64,000 bases of DNA from Lomentospora prolificans (Eukaryota > Ascomycota > Sordariomycetes > Microascales > Microascaceae), in contig JARFXM010000011.1 in NCBI GenBank assembly GCA_029532625.1, forward strand, positions 4,830,914 to 4,894,913. Direction: 5' to 3'. Numbering within the stretch: position 1 is the stretch's first letter; the number at the start of each line of letters is the position of its first letter. Shown piece after piece: positions 23,373 through 35,561 of this stretch. The position numbers and the translations under genes were made by a program. The notes beneath the pieces were generated by a model. That model saw only the letters and a list, made by a program, of their open reading frames with translations. It was not told where the DNA came from and did no database searches.

Positions 23373-25351
23373 ATGGACTCTACCACAACAACTATTGCGC
23401 CGCGACCCGAGTCGGAGGCAGCGCGGTCCGCGCCTCCTTCTGTTCGAGCCGACGCAGATGTCATGGAAAAGAAGCACGATATATCTGACAACAGCAGCGA
23501 AAAGGTCGAGGAAGGCATATCCGAGGAAGTCGATGAGGGAGACTATCCGCAGGGTTTTCGTCTTGTCGCCGTAGTCGTCGCCCTTGTCCTTAGTATCTTC
23601 CTCGTTGCCCTGGATATGGTGAGTGACAACCGACTACCCCCGAATTCCCTTTTTTTTTTTTTTTTTTTTTTTTTGGGTGTGTGTCTGATTTTGATAACTA
23701 ATAACCGAGCTATTACAGACCATTGTCGCGACCGCTATTCCCCGTATCACCGACCAGTTCCACAGCCTCGGCGATGTCTCTTGGTATGGTGCTGCGTTCT
23801 TCATGACCATCGCGGCTTTCCAGTCAACGTGTATGAGACCCTATTGTCCAACACACCCAACGATTCAGAACACTAACAATAGTGTCCAGGGGGCAAAGGA
23901 TATAAATACTTCTCACTCAAAACGACATTTCTTCTCTCAATATTCGTCTTTGAAGTTGGTAGCTTGATTTGTGGAGTCGCGCCAAACTCTAATACACTCA
24001 TTGTCGGAAGAGCGATTGCTGGTGTAGGTGCCGCGGGTATCGGATCCGGCGCTTACACTCTAATTGCCGTGTCCGCGCCTCCTCGTCGCCGACCGATGTT
24101 CACTGGCATCATTGGCGCTTCTTACGGTCTCGCCAGCGTTGTCGGTCCATTGATCGGTGGTGCTTTCACAGACCACGTTACTTGGAGATGGGCTTTCTAG
24201 TGCGTACCCCGCCTTCATGTCTTAAGCTTAATAATTGTGATGCTAACCTAGTCCGCAGTATTAACCTACCTATTGGAGGACTCTCAGGCGCAATCATCCT
24301 AGCCTTCTTCAAGACTCCACCTGCCTCCGTGCCTGTCAAGGCATCACTCATGGAAAAGATCCTGCAGATGGACCTCGTAGGTACTGTGATGATCATGGGC
24401 GCGGTTGTCTGCTTCCTTCTCGGTCTCCAGTGGGGTGGTCAGACGAAGCCCTGGAACTCGTCCGAAGTCATTGGCCTCCTGGTCGGATTCGTCGCCATCA
24501 CGATTGCCTTTGCCATTTGGGAATGGTACCAAGGTGAGCGAGGCATGATGAACCCTAGGATTCTCGGACAACGAACCATCTACATCTCGGCTATCTACAT
24601 GTTCTTCTTCGCTGGCTCATACTTTGTTCTCGTCTACTATCTACCCATCTACTTCCAGTCTATCGATGGTGCAAGCCCAATCAACTCTGGAGTTCGCAAC
24701 ATTCCTTTGATTCTGGCTGTTACGGTCGCCACCATTTTGTCTGGTGGTTCCATCTCTGCCACCGGCATCTACACCCCCATCTTGGTCGGCGGCGCAGTCA
24801 TCGCTACCATCTCATGTGGCCTCCTATACACGCTTGACATCGGCACTGGCTCGGGCAAGTGGATTGGTTACCAGATCTTGGCCGGGTTAGGATACGGAGC
24901 CTCTTTCCAGATCCCTATGATTGCTACCCAGGGCACCGTCAGTCCCACCGATCTTTCTTCGGCCACTGCCATCGTCCTCTGTAAGTACAACCGTTAGCAT
25001 ACGTCTCTCTGTAGGTACCAACTCTAACACTAACGCGTAGTTTTTCAAACTGTCGGCGGGTCCTTCTTCCTCGCTGGAGCACAGTCAGCCTTCCTTTCGG
25101 AGATGGTGAAGAAGCTCGTGGTGACTGCCCCGAACGTAGACCCTAACTTGGTCCTGCTCACCGGCGCTTCCGATCTCCGCGCGGTCTTCTCCCCTGAAGA
25201 CCTTCCTGGAATTCTCAGTGCCTACATGCGCGGCATCAAAATCACGTTTGCTCTTGCTGTCGCCGGTGCTGGCGTCTCATTCTTGCTGAGTTTGGGCAGC
25301 CGGTGGTCTAGGCTCAACCCTAAAAAGATCCAAGGCGGCGGCGCCGTCTAA
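23373..25351 (+). CDS. MFS multidrug efflux transporter, DHA2 (14-TM) family
   Basis: Five exons, 23373-23618, 23719-23830, 23890-24199, 24259-24980 and 25041-25351, sum to 1701 nt, or 566 aa. After a 55-residue acidic cytosolic N-terminus comes TM1 (VAVVVALVLSIFLVALDMTIVATAIP). Then follow the family motifs DVSWYGAAFFMT, GRAIAGVGAAGIGSGAYTLI, GASYGLASVVGPLIGGAF and TWRWAFYINLPIGG. The LDMTIVATAIP and WRWAFYINLP blocks place it with DHA2 toxin/drug:proton antiporters, which sit in the plasma or vacuolar membrane and often accompany secondary-metabolite genes. The first intron carries a 25-T tract. Downstream are a DUF8021 protein and an FAD oxidase on the same strand, but no backbone synthase lies in the window. 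Confidence 0.93.
23650..23674. repeat. T25 tract inside DHA2 transporter intron 1
   Basis: Twenty-five consecutive T residues lie within intron 23619-23718. Confidence 0.95.
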
Positions 25352-26156
25352 ACAACAAGCGACTTGGCAATTTTGAACCTATAATCACACCTACCTTAGG
25401 GCAGGTATCACTCATACATAATTATCCATGCATGAGAGCAAAACTCGCTAGAAGGTAGACCAGTATAAACGGAATAGGGTTTAGATATACGGCTAGCAAT
25501 GATTTTGGGGAGATTTTATGGGCGGCGTTTTCGGGTTTTCCTTTGTGTTGGGCTATTATCTTGCATGCTATGACGGGTACTGTATCAGATATCATAGACC
25601 ATTCCAACTTTTCCGCAACTTTCTTTACTCAATTGCGACGATATTGTTGTTATACCTCTTTTAAGTACAACCTTCCTAGAGTCCCGGGGTCCAGAACTCC
25701 CGCTTTGGTGCCAAGATTTCTAATCTAGAAAGGAATTCTATATCTAAACTCGGCGGTTGTATCGATATGAAAACTAGCAAGTTTCTATCACGGCGCACAG
25801 CTTCGTGCCAGGATGCCGGTCATTCTCCCAGCCTATCACCGCGCCATATTCCCAACATCTGCTTCATTTTCCACATTCACCGATCGGCCATTGAGACGCG
25901 GTGGTATCGCCCAAATTTGAGGGTGCGGGGTATTAGCTTATTTTACCTGAAGAACTCCAGACGATATGCAATCTATTTCCCCGAGTTTCCAAGCAACCCC
26001 TCCTTTATATGAAAGTGTTCCAAAAGAGCGACGCGGCACTTGCTCCAGCTGAGCAAGTGATGACCAGCTCCCGGCCCTCTATATCAACACGTACATGGCC
26101 ATCCTATCGAGATTACACAACCTCCCTAGTACAAGAGATGCCAATCGCAGAGCATC
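25352..26156. other. intergenic
   Basis: About 0.8 kb between two plus-strand genes. The last part is the promoter of the DUF8021 gene. No gene seen. Confidence 0.55.
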
Positions 26157-26990
26157 ATGAAGACCCTCATTTTTGCAGGGGCCCTGGCCTCTACCATTAT
26201 TGCCGCACCGCTTGCCCAAGACGAGCCGGAGTGTAGCCGCGAGGCTTTAATCGAGGCGGCTGACGCCTACGTCGCAGCACAAGCTGCTGGCTCACTGGAG
26301 TCGTTGGTCGATCTGCTCGCCGAGGAATGGATCTACTGGGAGGATAACGAAGAGATTGACCCATCCACCGCCGTCCTATCCACCAAAGCACTCAAAATCG
26401 ATAACCGCCGAACTATCGCTGACGTTGTCGAATGTGCCTCCTACACCGAGATCATCGCGGCTGATCCTTCCAACCCCTATGTTATCGGCACGCAGATCCG
26501 CCACGGGGCGGACTTCAAAATTACCAAGATCGACACAGTTGCTTCGACCACCAACTCTTGGGTCTTTGATGCGAAGAAGACTCTGGATTACGTAGTCAAG
26601 GAGGATTGGTTCGAGATACCAGAGGCTGACAGGGATGATCGGAACATCATCAAAGCCGCCGGCGATGCGTATCTGGACATTTGGAGTAATGCAACCGCAG
26701 CTGATGCCGTACCGTGGGGCACACCCTGTACTCGACTGGAGGGTTCGGCATATACAGGGCGAGGAACTCCGCAGGATTCGTGCGCGGTCGGATTGCCCTC
26801 GAATCATAACCAAGCACCCAACTCAAATCGACGCTATGTGGTAGATGAAGTCATGGGTTCGGTAAACATTCTGTGTGTATGGGAGCATATGATGAACGCA
26901 GCCGATAGTCACGAGTTTAGACTGGAAAAGGGTAAACTCAGATATGTCCATACCATGACGGTTTGCGGAGGACAAGTATGTAGGCTCTAA
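26157..26990 (+). CDS. secreted DUF8021-type protein
   Basis: Intronless, 277 aa. A signal peptide is clear (MKTLIFAGALASTIIAAPLA). The mature part starts with an alpha-helical segment, REALIEAADAYVAAQAAGSL. The C-terminal half has YVVDEVMGSVNILCVWEHM and DSHEFRLEKGKLRYVHTMTVC, the pattern of the fungal DUF8021 family, which resembles an NTF2/SnoaL-like fold. Several Cys (in PECSREA, VECASY, TPCTR, DSCAVG, TVCGGQVC) suggest disulfides in a secreted protein. Function is unknown. It lies between the DHA2 transporter and the FAD oxidase on the same strand; members of this family are sometimes found near metabolite clusters, but that is only context. Confidence 0.8.
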   Translation: MKTLIFAGALASTIIAAPLAQDEPECSREALIEAADAYVAAQAAGSLESLVDLLAEEWIYWEDNEEIDPSTAVLSTKALKIDNRRTIADVVECASYTEIIAADPSNPYVIGTQIRHGADFKITKIDTVASTTNSWVFDAKKTLDYVVKEDWFEIPEADRDDRNIIKAAGDAYLDIWSNATAADAVPWGTPCTRLEGSAYTGRGTPQDSCAVGLPSNHNQAPNSNRRYVVDEVMGSVNILCVWEHMMNAADSHEFRLEKGKLRYVHTMTVCGGQVCRL

Positions 26991-27817
26991 GGCCGGTATT
27001 TCCTGCTAGTTCGGGTGCTGGGTAGCTCAGGGGAGGATCCAGATCCAGCACGTTACTGGATTAGAGGGTACAAGGGGTGGGAGCAGCCAAGTATAAAGGG
27101 GCACGAGATGGGAGGACCAGTACATTTAGCGACCAAGGTCTGGGTTTCTTTTCTACGTAGAACGGAAGCCTGCGTCGTACATAAGGAATCAGTTTCAGCA
27201 AGGAACTTGGAAATACCCTAACTTGTCTTGTTTAAACAATAATGTAATTTCCCACTATGTCGGCACTAATAGTCAGTTCGACAGCCCGACACCAAAACAC
27301 ATGTCAAGGTCCAGATATACTGGGAGGTAGGGTGCATGGCACGAGTTTTTACACTAGACGAAAATTCTAAAAATAGCGCATAAATCAGACTATGGTATTA
27401 TTAGTCAGGCTTTGATTTAGATGCAAAGGGGACTGAGCGTGGAGCACAAGAGTATCTCGCATGAAAGAGAGACGAAAACGGGCAACGTGGAGTGTTCAAT
27501 GTAAAAGAATATGGAGGCAAGTACCAACTCCGCTTTAGAAGATGCGTTGGGGCTGACACCTATCTTCGCGTGTTATATTAGAAAACACACCCGGCCGACG
27601 CGAAACGCACGTCCGTAGAAGAGTTGCCCACCAACTAATATACATTTAGCCAAATAGCGAGCCGAGGCGGCAGACAAGAAGAAACCAAAAGATAGACTAC
27701 AAATACTGCCTACCATCGACATGTCAGGCTATTGAGATTCTGTCACAGCAAGGGAATGGTGGTGAGAAAGAATATTGTGAGTTGACACTGATAAGTTCGG
27801 AGCGAGGTCGTTTCGTC
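26991..27817. other. intergenic
   Basis: About 0.8 kb of moderately AT-rich DNA between same-strand genes. It includes the promoter of the FAD oxidase. No gene seen. Confidence 0.55.
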
Positions 27818-29865
27818 ATGCGCCAATATACCACGATCATCCTCGCCGGTTGCGTCTGGGCCACTACTTGTGCCTTAGTCAACTTCGATTACGAGAAGAT
27901 CCAACTTACAGAGACAGTAGCCAACTCCTTCCCTGCCCTCTGCTTCGGGGACACTTCCGACGGGACCGTGGCCTCAAGGCGGCCCCGTTGCAAAATCCAC
28001 CCAGATGATGATGCCTGGCCATCTGACGGCGAATGGCAAGCTTTCAACAAATCGCTGGATGGAGTCCTTCTCAAACCCACTCCGCCAGGTGCAGCATGCT
28101 ATCCGCGGCACCCAGGCTACAACGCCGAAAGTTGCACCTTTCTGACCGAGCAAGCAAGTTCCACCCGATTCTGGATTAACGATCCCCTTACAGTCCTTTT
28201 GCAATGGGCGCAGGGTAATACTTGTCGGGTTGAGGTTGATCCGGTAGGCAGGTGTACGCAGGGCGGGTATCCGGCTTACGTCGTGAATGCTACGTCAGTC
28301 AAGCACGTCCAAATGGCCGTGAATTTTGCGAGAAACAAGAATATTCGATTAGTAATTAAGTGAGTCTAGTAGCTTTCCTCTCAAGTCAGAAACTTCTATA
28401 GACAGAGAAATAACTTGTCTAGAAATACCGGTCATGATTTCTCGGGAAAGTCCACCGGCTATGGCTCCTTGAGTATTTGGCTTCACCATATCAAGGAACT
28501 CAAGTTAGAAAAGGAGTACACTATGGGTGAATATCATGGGACAGCCGCCAAGATTAGTGCCGGCACTGAAGGCTGGGAAACTCTCAATCTCATGAATGCG
28601 TCCGACCCGGCCATTACCTTCGTCGCTCCCGGGGCAGGTACTCTAGCTCATGCGGGTGGTTGGTCACAAGGCGGAGGCCATTCAACAATATCGGGCTATT
28701 ACGGTCTCGGCGCAGATCAAATCTTGTCTTTGAACGTCGTAACTGCCGATGGCCGCTTCGTGACAGCGAACGTGCACGAAAACAGTGATCTCTTTTACGC
28801 TCTGCGCGGGGGAGGCGGAGGTAAGAATCATAACCAACTTTTGCTATAGCTAGTGGAATTGTTAACCGCAATCGCTATGGCATAGGTACCTATGGTGTTG
28901 TCACCTCATCTGTTGTGAAGACATATCCAGGACATGCGCAAATGAGCGGTTTGTTGTACTCTTTCACCACAGGACCTATCAAAGCGAACGCAAGCATTTA
29001 TCCCATCTTCCCCACCTACCCCACAGTCGAAGTCGAAGATATCGAGGTTTTCTGGAAGGCCTTTACGGAATATCTCGCTTTTTCCAAGAAAAGCGCCGCC
29101 ATTAACGGATTTGCCTATGGTGACCTTACTCCTCAAGGGAATCACAGCTTCACTTTTGCGAGCATGTTCGCTTTTCCCGAGAAAGACCCATCCCAGACCC
29201 ATGAATTCCTTCAACCTTTATTCGGAAAGTTTAGAGACCTAGGTATTAATATTACATCCCCAACTGCTGTGAGCATCCCGTACGCACGGATCGGCGATGG
29301 GACTGGGGCGGTTCCGGGACAAGCAGTCTTCGCGTCAAGGCTTTTGCCTGGCTCTCTGTGGGAGGACCGGAAACGGTTTAAATCAACCGTATCGGCGATT
29401 CGGAATGCCGTCGAGGACGGTGGATTAGTTGTCCGTTCCAGAGGCTACAGCCCTAGGATTTCCATTGCGGGATATCCTACCACCGAAGTTTCTTCGGGAG
29501 TCAACCCCGCCCTGCGCGAGGCTCTAATGCATCTGACGGTATTCGTCTCGGGCAATGATACCATCACTGCCCACTCCAACGCAGAACAGTGGCTGGCTTC
29601 ACATGCCAAGCTGGACAAGTATGTCGGCATTTTGCGGCGGCTTACACCTGAGTCAGGAGCTTATATGAACGAGGCGGATGTGTTGGAGCCTGATTGGAAG
29701 CGAAGCTTCTGGGGGAGCAAATATCCGAAGTTGTTGGAGATCAAGAAGGCAAGGGATCCTTGGGGGCTTTTCTGGGCGCCAAGAACGGTGGGCAGCGAGG
29801 AATGGGAGGTTGTGACTGAAGACAAGGTACCAAGTCAGAATGGGCCGTTGTGCAGGACCCACTGA
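27818..29865 (+). CDS. secreted BBE-type FAD-linked oxidoreductase
   Basis: Three exons, 27818-28359, 28423-28820 and 28886-29865, sum to 1920 nt, or 639 aa. The start at MRQYTTIILAGCVWATTCA gives a signal peptide; an in-frame ATG further upstream would bury it. The PCMH-type FAD domain has GYPAYVVNATSVKHVQMAV, NTGHDFSGKS (His185, expected to bind FAD covalently) and GGWSQGGGHSTISGYYGLGADQIL. The berberine-bridge-like C-terminus is MNEADVLEPDWKRSFWG and DPWGLFWAPRTVGSEEWEV. The second covalent Cys of bicovalent enzymes is absent (GGGHST instead), so attachment is probably single. These enzymes oxidise alcohols, sugars or metabolite intermediates. Substrate unknown. Confidence 0.92.
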
Positions 29866-30726
29866 CAGCCAAGTGAAGAGCTAGTTTTACCTGATACTGT
29901 TTAGCAATGGTCACTATCTGAGCCCTGTCCCATGGAAAACCCTCTAGCCTGGCTTTTTACGCTGCGGGTGGCCATATCGGAATAGCAATATCAGAATAGC
30001 GCCTTTGGAAATCCAAACAATGAACGTGATTACTCCTTGCGCGCTTGATGCTGTTTTCACCACGTACAAGATGACCTAAACCGCTCGACGTATGCAACGG
30101 TATGAACGTAACCTCTCAGAGAAACCAAGCTCCGATCAACAAGCTATTGATATATATAAGGCCTGATCTGCTCTATTCACTTGACACAACCGTGCTACTG
30201 TTTTTAAAGTTCAACAACGAAATCAGAACGATCTAATCCAGTCCCCATCATCACAAAGTAAGGCTTTGCACTGTCCCAGAACTATGTTCGATAGCTGAAG
30301 AGTTTCCAATCTGCAGAGAAATCGGCATCGGAGATTTTTATCTTTTCAAGGCTCCAAATCTCCCGGGCGTGTTCTAGCCAACGGAAAATCGGCTCAGCAC
30401 TAAAGATCCTCGTGTCTGGACATGCTGGTGTTGGACTTGACATTTTTGCTGTTGGCGTATAGTCGTATATTAATTCGGTTCCATGCGCCACCTCAGCCCC
30501 AAGGTTGACGCGTTCTGACTAAGAGCATTGCGAAGACATCCATTTGGATGCGACTATTAATCAGGTGCAGCCCGGCACAAACATGCCGCTTGCACGTGAG
30601 TTTCGACGAGAATATGACGGGCCTTGGAATATAATAATATTCCCTCTCTCGTTTTGCCATCAGGGACGCGCCCAATACCACATTTTCATCTGATAAAGTT
30701 TCCCTTGATTACTCGTATAAAAAACT
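29866..30726. other. intergenic
   Basis: About 0.86 kb. The last stretch has TATAAAA about 10 bp before the next ATG. No gene seen. Confidence 0.55.
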
Positions 30727-31617
30727 ATGACATCGAAGGAGCAAGAAGCCATTGCCGGCGAGCAGGGAGTAATAGAAGACGAAGCTCTGCCTCAATATGA
30801 CGCTCAGCTGTCAACACCACCACCCGAAAGCACCCTGAAGACACCAGGCCCTACGGTAGACTCGCCCTTCCGCTTTCCTTCTGGTGCACCCCCTCCAGCA
30901 TATCAGGAAGCATCATCCGGCCACAAGCCGATTGCCATCCCACAGAGCGTTGGAGGGGCCGCATCGCCCTTTATCGTAGCGTACCCTCCCAGTCTCTTAC
31001 GCCACGGCATCACAAGTGAAACTTGGTGTTCGTTTCTCAACACAGTGTCGGCATTTCTAACCGCCAACGTTTCTGAGCGCGCGCTCGCTCACGCTGCGGA
31101 TGCAGCAAAGCAGTTTGCCGACGGACCCAAAGAAGTGGCCAAAGACGTCATTTCTCACGCCAAAGGGGTGGGGAAGGGGATCGGCCGGAATGCGAAGCGT
31201 GGAAATATTGTCGGTGCGGCGAGCGGCGTTATCACGGGTGCAGTCTCCGTTCCCATATCAGCGGCTCTAGGTATTGTCCGTGCAACCCTAGGTCTTCCAG
31301 GCTCGACGTTATCGGCAGTAGCGAAGAGGCCTCAGACGCCACGGGAGCGAGCCGCCGCGTATCTTGCCGTGGCCAATAGAGATTGGCTCAAGCCGAGAGG
31401 ATTGGCGGCGCGGATTATGGATTCGGAGGAGCTCGGACGTGCGGTTAGCGCGTCCGTGGCAGTGTTGCTAGAATGTGCGAATGCTGCGGGTGATGCCAGT
31501 GCCGCAAAGCAACTTGAAAGTTTGCAACGATACACTGCAACACTAGAGGTCGTAAAGAACACTGATCTTAAACTCGGAGCACAAACTCTGTGGCTCGTTT
31601 TGTTGTACACGGCGTGA
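30727..31617 (+). CDS. conserved fungal hypothetical protein (296 aa)
   Basis: Intronless. The N-terminal 75 residues are Pro/Ser-rich and disordered, with PPPAYQEAS, which resembles a PPxY WW-binding motif. From about residue 78 comes a conserved block: ASPFIVAYPPSLLRHGI, TWCSFLNTVSAFLTANVSERALAHA, GRNAKRGNIVGAASGVITG, KRPQTPRERAAAYLAVAN and LGAQTLWLVLL. This pattern is familiar from many mould genomes but has no function that I know. The Gly/Ala-rich middle (GAVSVPISAALGIVRATLGLPG) could be membrane-associated. No signal peptide. Confidence 0.8.
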   Translation: MTSKEQEAIAGEQGVIEDEALPQYDAQLSTPPPESTLKTPGPTVDSPFRFPSGAPPPAYQEASSGHKPIAIPQSVGGAASPFIVAYPPSLLRHGITSETWCSFLNTVSAFLTANVSERALAHAADAAKQFADGPKEVAKDVISHAKGVGKGIGRNAKRGNIVGAASGVITGAVSVPISAALGIVRATLGLPGSTLSAVAKRPQTPRERAAAYLAVANRDWLKPRGLAARIMDSEELGRAVSASVAVLLECANAAGDASAAKQLESLQRYTATLEVVKNTDLKLGAQTLWLVLLYTA

Positions 31618-33834
31618 TGGCTTGGGCGACTCTATGGTCTTAGCAGAGGAAACAATGCCCGAGGGTCATCGAGGTTAAACTTGTCCTCAGCTCTTCTTCC
31701 AGCACACCGCTTGTACTAGCCTAGGAGACCCATTTTGGATGAATTTATAGGACAGTGTGGATCCGCCCAAATGGGTAATTGTGAATTGCAGGGCGATTGA
31801 TGAAGTACACTTCTTCCTAATGTAGGCGCCTGTCCCCTCTAGATGCCGGGGGAACCGTTAGCAATGTTGCTGCAACATTGTCAGAGCGTTACTGTATTCT
31901 ATATTAGTGTTAAAGGGAAATAATACAGGAGGCAATTATAAGGGGTATTGATTAACTGAAATAATCCCAGCCTGGATGGAATTTTCGATTGCTAATGTAT
32001 TAACAAACGGTGGTGAGCTAATACCTTACCTAGACAGGCTCCCGATATGCCTTTGGAGGGCGCTCTACACTGTTACAGCGCTATGATAATGTTCTCTCTA
32101 TTAGTTCTAATCCGCTGGCCACTAGAAGGATCCTGGACGAAAAGTTAACTGGCGGCCTTCCTAGATGGCGAGAGGAACGTCGATCCGCGTAATAATCGCA
32201 ATCCGTATTATTGTACGGTGGTAGTAGAGAGGTACACCCTCAGGATTCCTATAGCTAATACTGATTTAAGTGGGAATATAGAATAGCTAAAACCTGTAGC
32301 CCAGATGCGATTACAACGAGTCTGTAATACGTAAGGTAGGGGCTAGTATATAAGTTTAAATCTAGGGCCCACGTAAAATCTTGTTCCCCAAGGTCACGCT
32401 CTAAGGATCATGAAGTGTCGGAGCCCATACATGGAATCCCATCCTATAGGGTAGCGGAGCAGCTTAAACGGCTTCCTGCCTAACAGACTGTTACGGTGCT
32501 CCGGGAAGGTGAGCGGGAGTCGAGCCACAATCACTTTCCAGATCTATAGTGGGTAATATGGGCTGCAAGGAGGCTGTCGCCGCGGGAATAGCTGATTCAG
32601 TGGATCGCCAGGCCGTGGTATAATAAGATAGGCATGTTTCTCTCACTCCCAAAGAAAACCAGTTTCCTGGATTCTTCTTTCAATTTTTTTCATAATAGAT
32701 ATATAGTAGAGGACACGACGCCCGGGTGGCCTGCTTTTGTACTCCGATGAGTGGTTCTGCTGATTTAGAATCCCCTTTCGTGAAGTACTCGTCCTAGCGT
32801 TATAGAGGCTACACTTTTCTTTTCTGTTCATCATATATTTCATTACATGACCGCGCATTCCCACTAATCACGGTTCAACCAACAGGACAGAATCTGCTCT
32901 CTGACGCATCTATTAGACCGGCAGGCTGACCACCTGCGGCCTGGTTTAGACTGTCCGGCCCCTAGAAATGGGGTTATTTGACTCCTTATCAATGGTACTA
33001 ACAAAGCATACTTATCTTTTCTAATGCCTTTGAGACACCACGCCGCGAGATTCGTAGACAATCTCATACTGAGGAGAAAACTACTCTTGGGGCTTGTACC
33101 CTCTCAAAGCGGCAATGCAAATCCGCCCCAACGAGCGCGAGCTGGCGGAAGGTTCCAAGCGCTACATCAGCTGACAGTGCTGGAGATCACGTGCGTATCA
33201 TTACAGATGCCAATGGCTCGGAGGCGCTATTACAAACCAGGTATCGCATGCAGAAGGCGACCTATACTAGAACAAGGTAGGTTCGTGTAAGCTTCTGGGT
33301 ATGTTGCTCAGACCGTCAAAGATACGCGTTAAGTCTATCGAGATTTGGCGTTTCTTCCCTCTTATTTTTTATTATTTCCTATTCTTTATTTAGAAGAGAA
33401 GCTGATAAGAAGATACTCAAAAAATGAAATGGCGGAAATCCGCCTATTATAATATCGTCAAGTACCTCGGTACTACCTTGTAATTTCCTGTCTTGCTGCC
33501 ATCCACTCGACCCTTGTCGTGCTCTCAATATCCTTGTCAAAACGGGCGAATGAGGCGGTGCTACCACTGAAAGAGAGTCCTGAAACCGGGTCGAGGGCGC
33601 CCTGATTGGTCACCACTCTGGACGTCCTGCCGAAGGATTCATTCAGATGCTCCATCAGTCACATCCTGGCTGGCCGTCAGTGCTGCGCCTGGATTCTTTT
33701 TTTCCCTCACCTCAAGCTTTCTTTCCCGTTTCCCAATCTCTATCTGCCTTTTCTGTTTGATGAGTGGTGCCGGCAAGGCTCGGCTTGAGATTTCTACCCA
33801 TTCTGACTCGGTGATATTATAACCCCAAGTAACA
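31618..33834. other. gene-poor stretch, possible repeat remnant
   Basis: About 2.2 kb without a supported gene. From about 31900 to 32640 the sequence is rich in TAATA and TAG/CTA words, unlike the flanking DNA, and may be an old mutated repeat that I cannot identify. The right end is a CT-rich promoter for the next gene. Confidence 0.45.
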
Positions 33835-34788
33835 ATGCGTCAAAGTTGGGGGACTACTATCCTGCTGGGTCTGCTCTGTCGAGCAGTGAGTAGTCAAGCG
33901 ACGACTCTCCCCGACTCCGAAGACTCACAGTTCATGGGTTATTATATTGCGCCTGATTCCAGTTGGTCTAACTTAGACGCGTCTTCGTTCGTTACCGTGT
34001 GCTAACATCTATATCCTAAGCTGAGCGCTTGACTGCTGGGACATCATGGGTCACATCGGGGTCCTATGCCGGAGATTGTTATGCTGATCCATGTAGTCTC
34101 GCAACCGCATGCGGCCAGGGATGGATTACCTTCAACAATGGTGAATCAACGGAATGGTGAGTGCAGTTCGACAACGGTATCGAAATATCGAATGTGAACT
34201 AACCACAACGCCATTTATAGCAATGGTGACGCGACATGTGTTACCATGTCCATCTTCCAAACGTATCCGAACGGTCGACCCCTCGTCACGAACATCGGTT
34301 GCCGCATATGGCAAGCTTACACTATATATCGAGAAATACCTGCAGAGACTACTTCCTCCGAATCCTCGATCACGACGGAGTCCAAGACCTCAGCGACCAG
34401 AAGTCAGACAGCATCAAGCGCAACGGCGACAGAGACATCTGAAGTTGAACCAACAGAGTCGGACAACGATGGGTCTGATAGTACCGGGAAGTCTGGGGGG
34501 GAAAGCAACGCCTGGGTTGCCGGCGCTGTTATCGGCCCAATCGCCTTGGTTGCCCTGGTAGGCGCGCTGGTCACCATGAAGCTGAGAAAATCTAAACAGG
34601 CGACCCCTCCCCCAGAGAATGCCGCAATGATGGAAAACGGTGGTGGCCACAGCGCACAGGAATACTGGGCTGGAAAGCCACAGACAACCTCTAAGAACCC
34701 CGATAATGCCCACATGCTGTATACTGAAGAGCCGGTGGTCGAGCTGCCTGGGGACTATCACTATACCCCAGAGCTCCAGGGAAAGTAA
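33835..34788 (+). CDS. single-pass membrane glycoprotein, Cys-rich ectodomain
   Basis: Three exons, 33835-33961, 34021-34156 and 34221-34788, sum to 831 nt, or 276 aa. Layout: signal peptide (GTTILLGLLCRAVSS); a Cys-containing extracellular domain with TAGTSWVTSGSYAGDCYADP, ATACGQGW and CNGDATCVTMSIFQTYP; a Ser/Thr/Glu-rich stalk at about 129-180; one membrane helix at about 185-207 (AWVAGAVIGPIALVALVGAL); a basic stop-transfer KLRKSK; and a cytosolic tail with several Tyr/Pro/Glu. This is the architecture of fungal cell-wall sensors and related surface proteins (WSC/Mid2-like layout), though the ectodomain is not a canonical WSC domain. The first splice join is the least certain because its donor is GTTGGT. 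Confidence 0.8.
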
Positions 34789-35561
34789 CGCAAGAGTTTC
34801 AAGACTTAGATTGCTGGGCTCTATGATAAAATACCTCAGCTGTAAATTTGCCAGGTATTGCTTGCTTGCTTCTGAAACTTCTACTGGGGCTTGCCCACAC
34901 TTGCTCACGTGGTATAGCGTAATAGATGCTGATGTAGATGATATTGAAGATTGAAGAGGATGTATTGATATCAAGATGTGGATTTTAGGGTGGCCTAAAG
35001 GCGGGGTCCGAACTAAGCTCAGTCTAATAGAAAGGATAAGATCTTAATCTAAATTAGTATCTAGCTTCGGACTTTACGAACGCTGCCTCGAAACTAAAGG
35101 AGTCCTATGATAAATATCCTGAGGCAGGAGGCCTGCTAGAGCGGCTAGATGAAGAGATTTAGGTAACTCAAGAAGATCGGCTAGTGATAGCCTATAAGGA
35201 GGATGATATTCTAATGAAGGCGGAACCAATTTGAAGGAGAGGGCGCCGAAAGGGAAACTGACCTCCAGGCGAGGTCTTTCTGGAAAAGGGACGGGGGGGA
35301 GGCAATGTGACGATTTCCATCGCTGCCGTGGCTGTCGTCACGTGTGCCAGTTACTGGAACATCACGCATCGCGCCTTCCCTCTGGACAAACAGATCCTGC
35401 AATATTATATAGATGTTTCTACAAGGGCGATTGTGAGCCAGTTCTCTTCTTCGTTGTCTCCATCTTTGGATCTTTAATATATCCGTGTCATCATCGGAGC
35501 TCCGTTTCGAACCGTGCCACGGTCACACTTCTACATAAGTGAAAATAACAATACTTACAGC
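34789..35561. other. intergenic with possible mutated repeat fragment
   Basis: Between convergent genes. About 35107-35220 reads on the plus strand as an acidic peptide (YDKYPEAGGLLERLDEEI, then a TAG, then more open frame). It may be a fragment of a repeat or gene mutated at a CAG codon; too short to identify. Confidence 0.35.
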
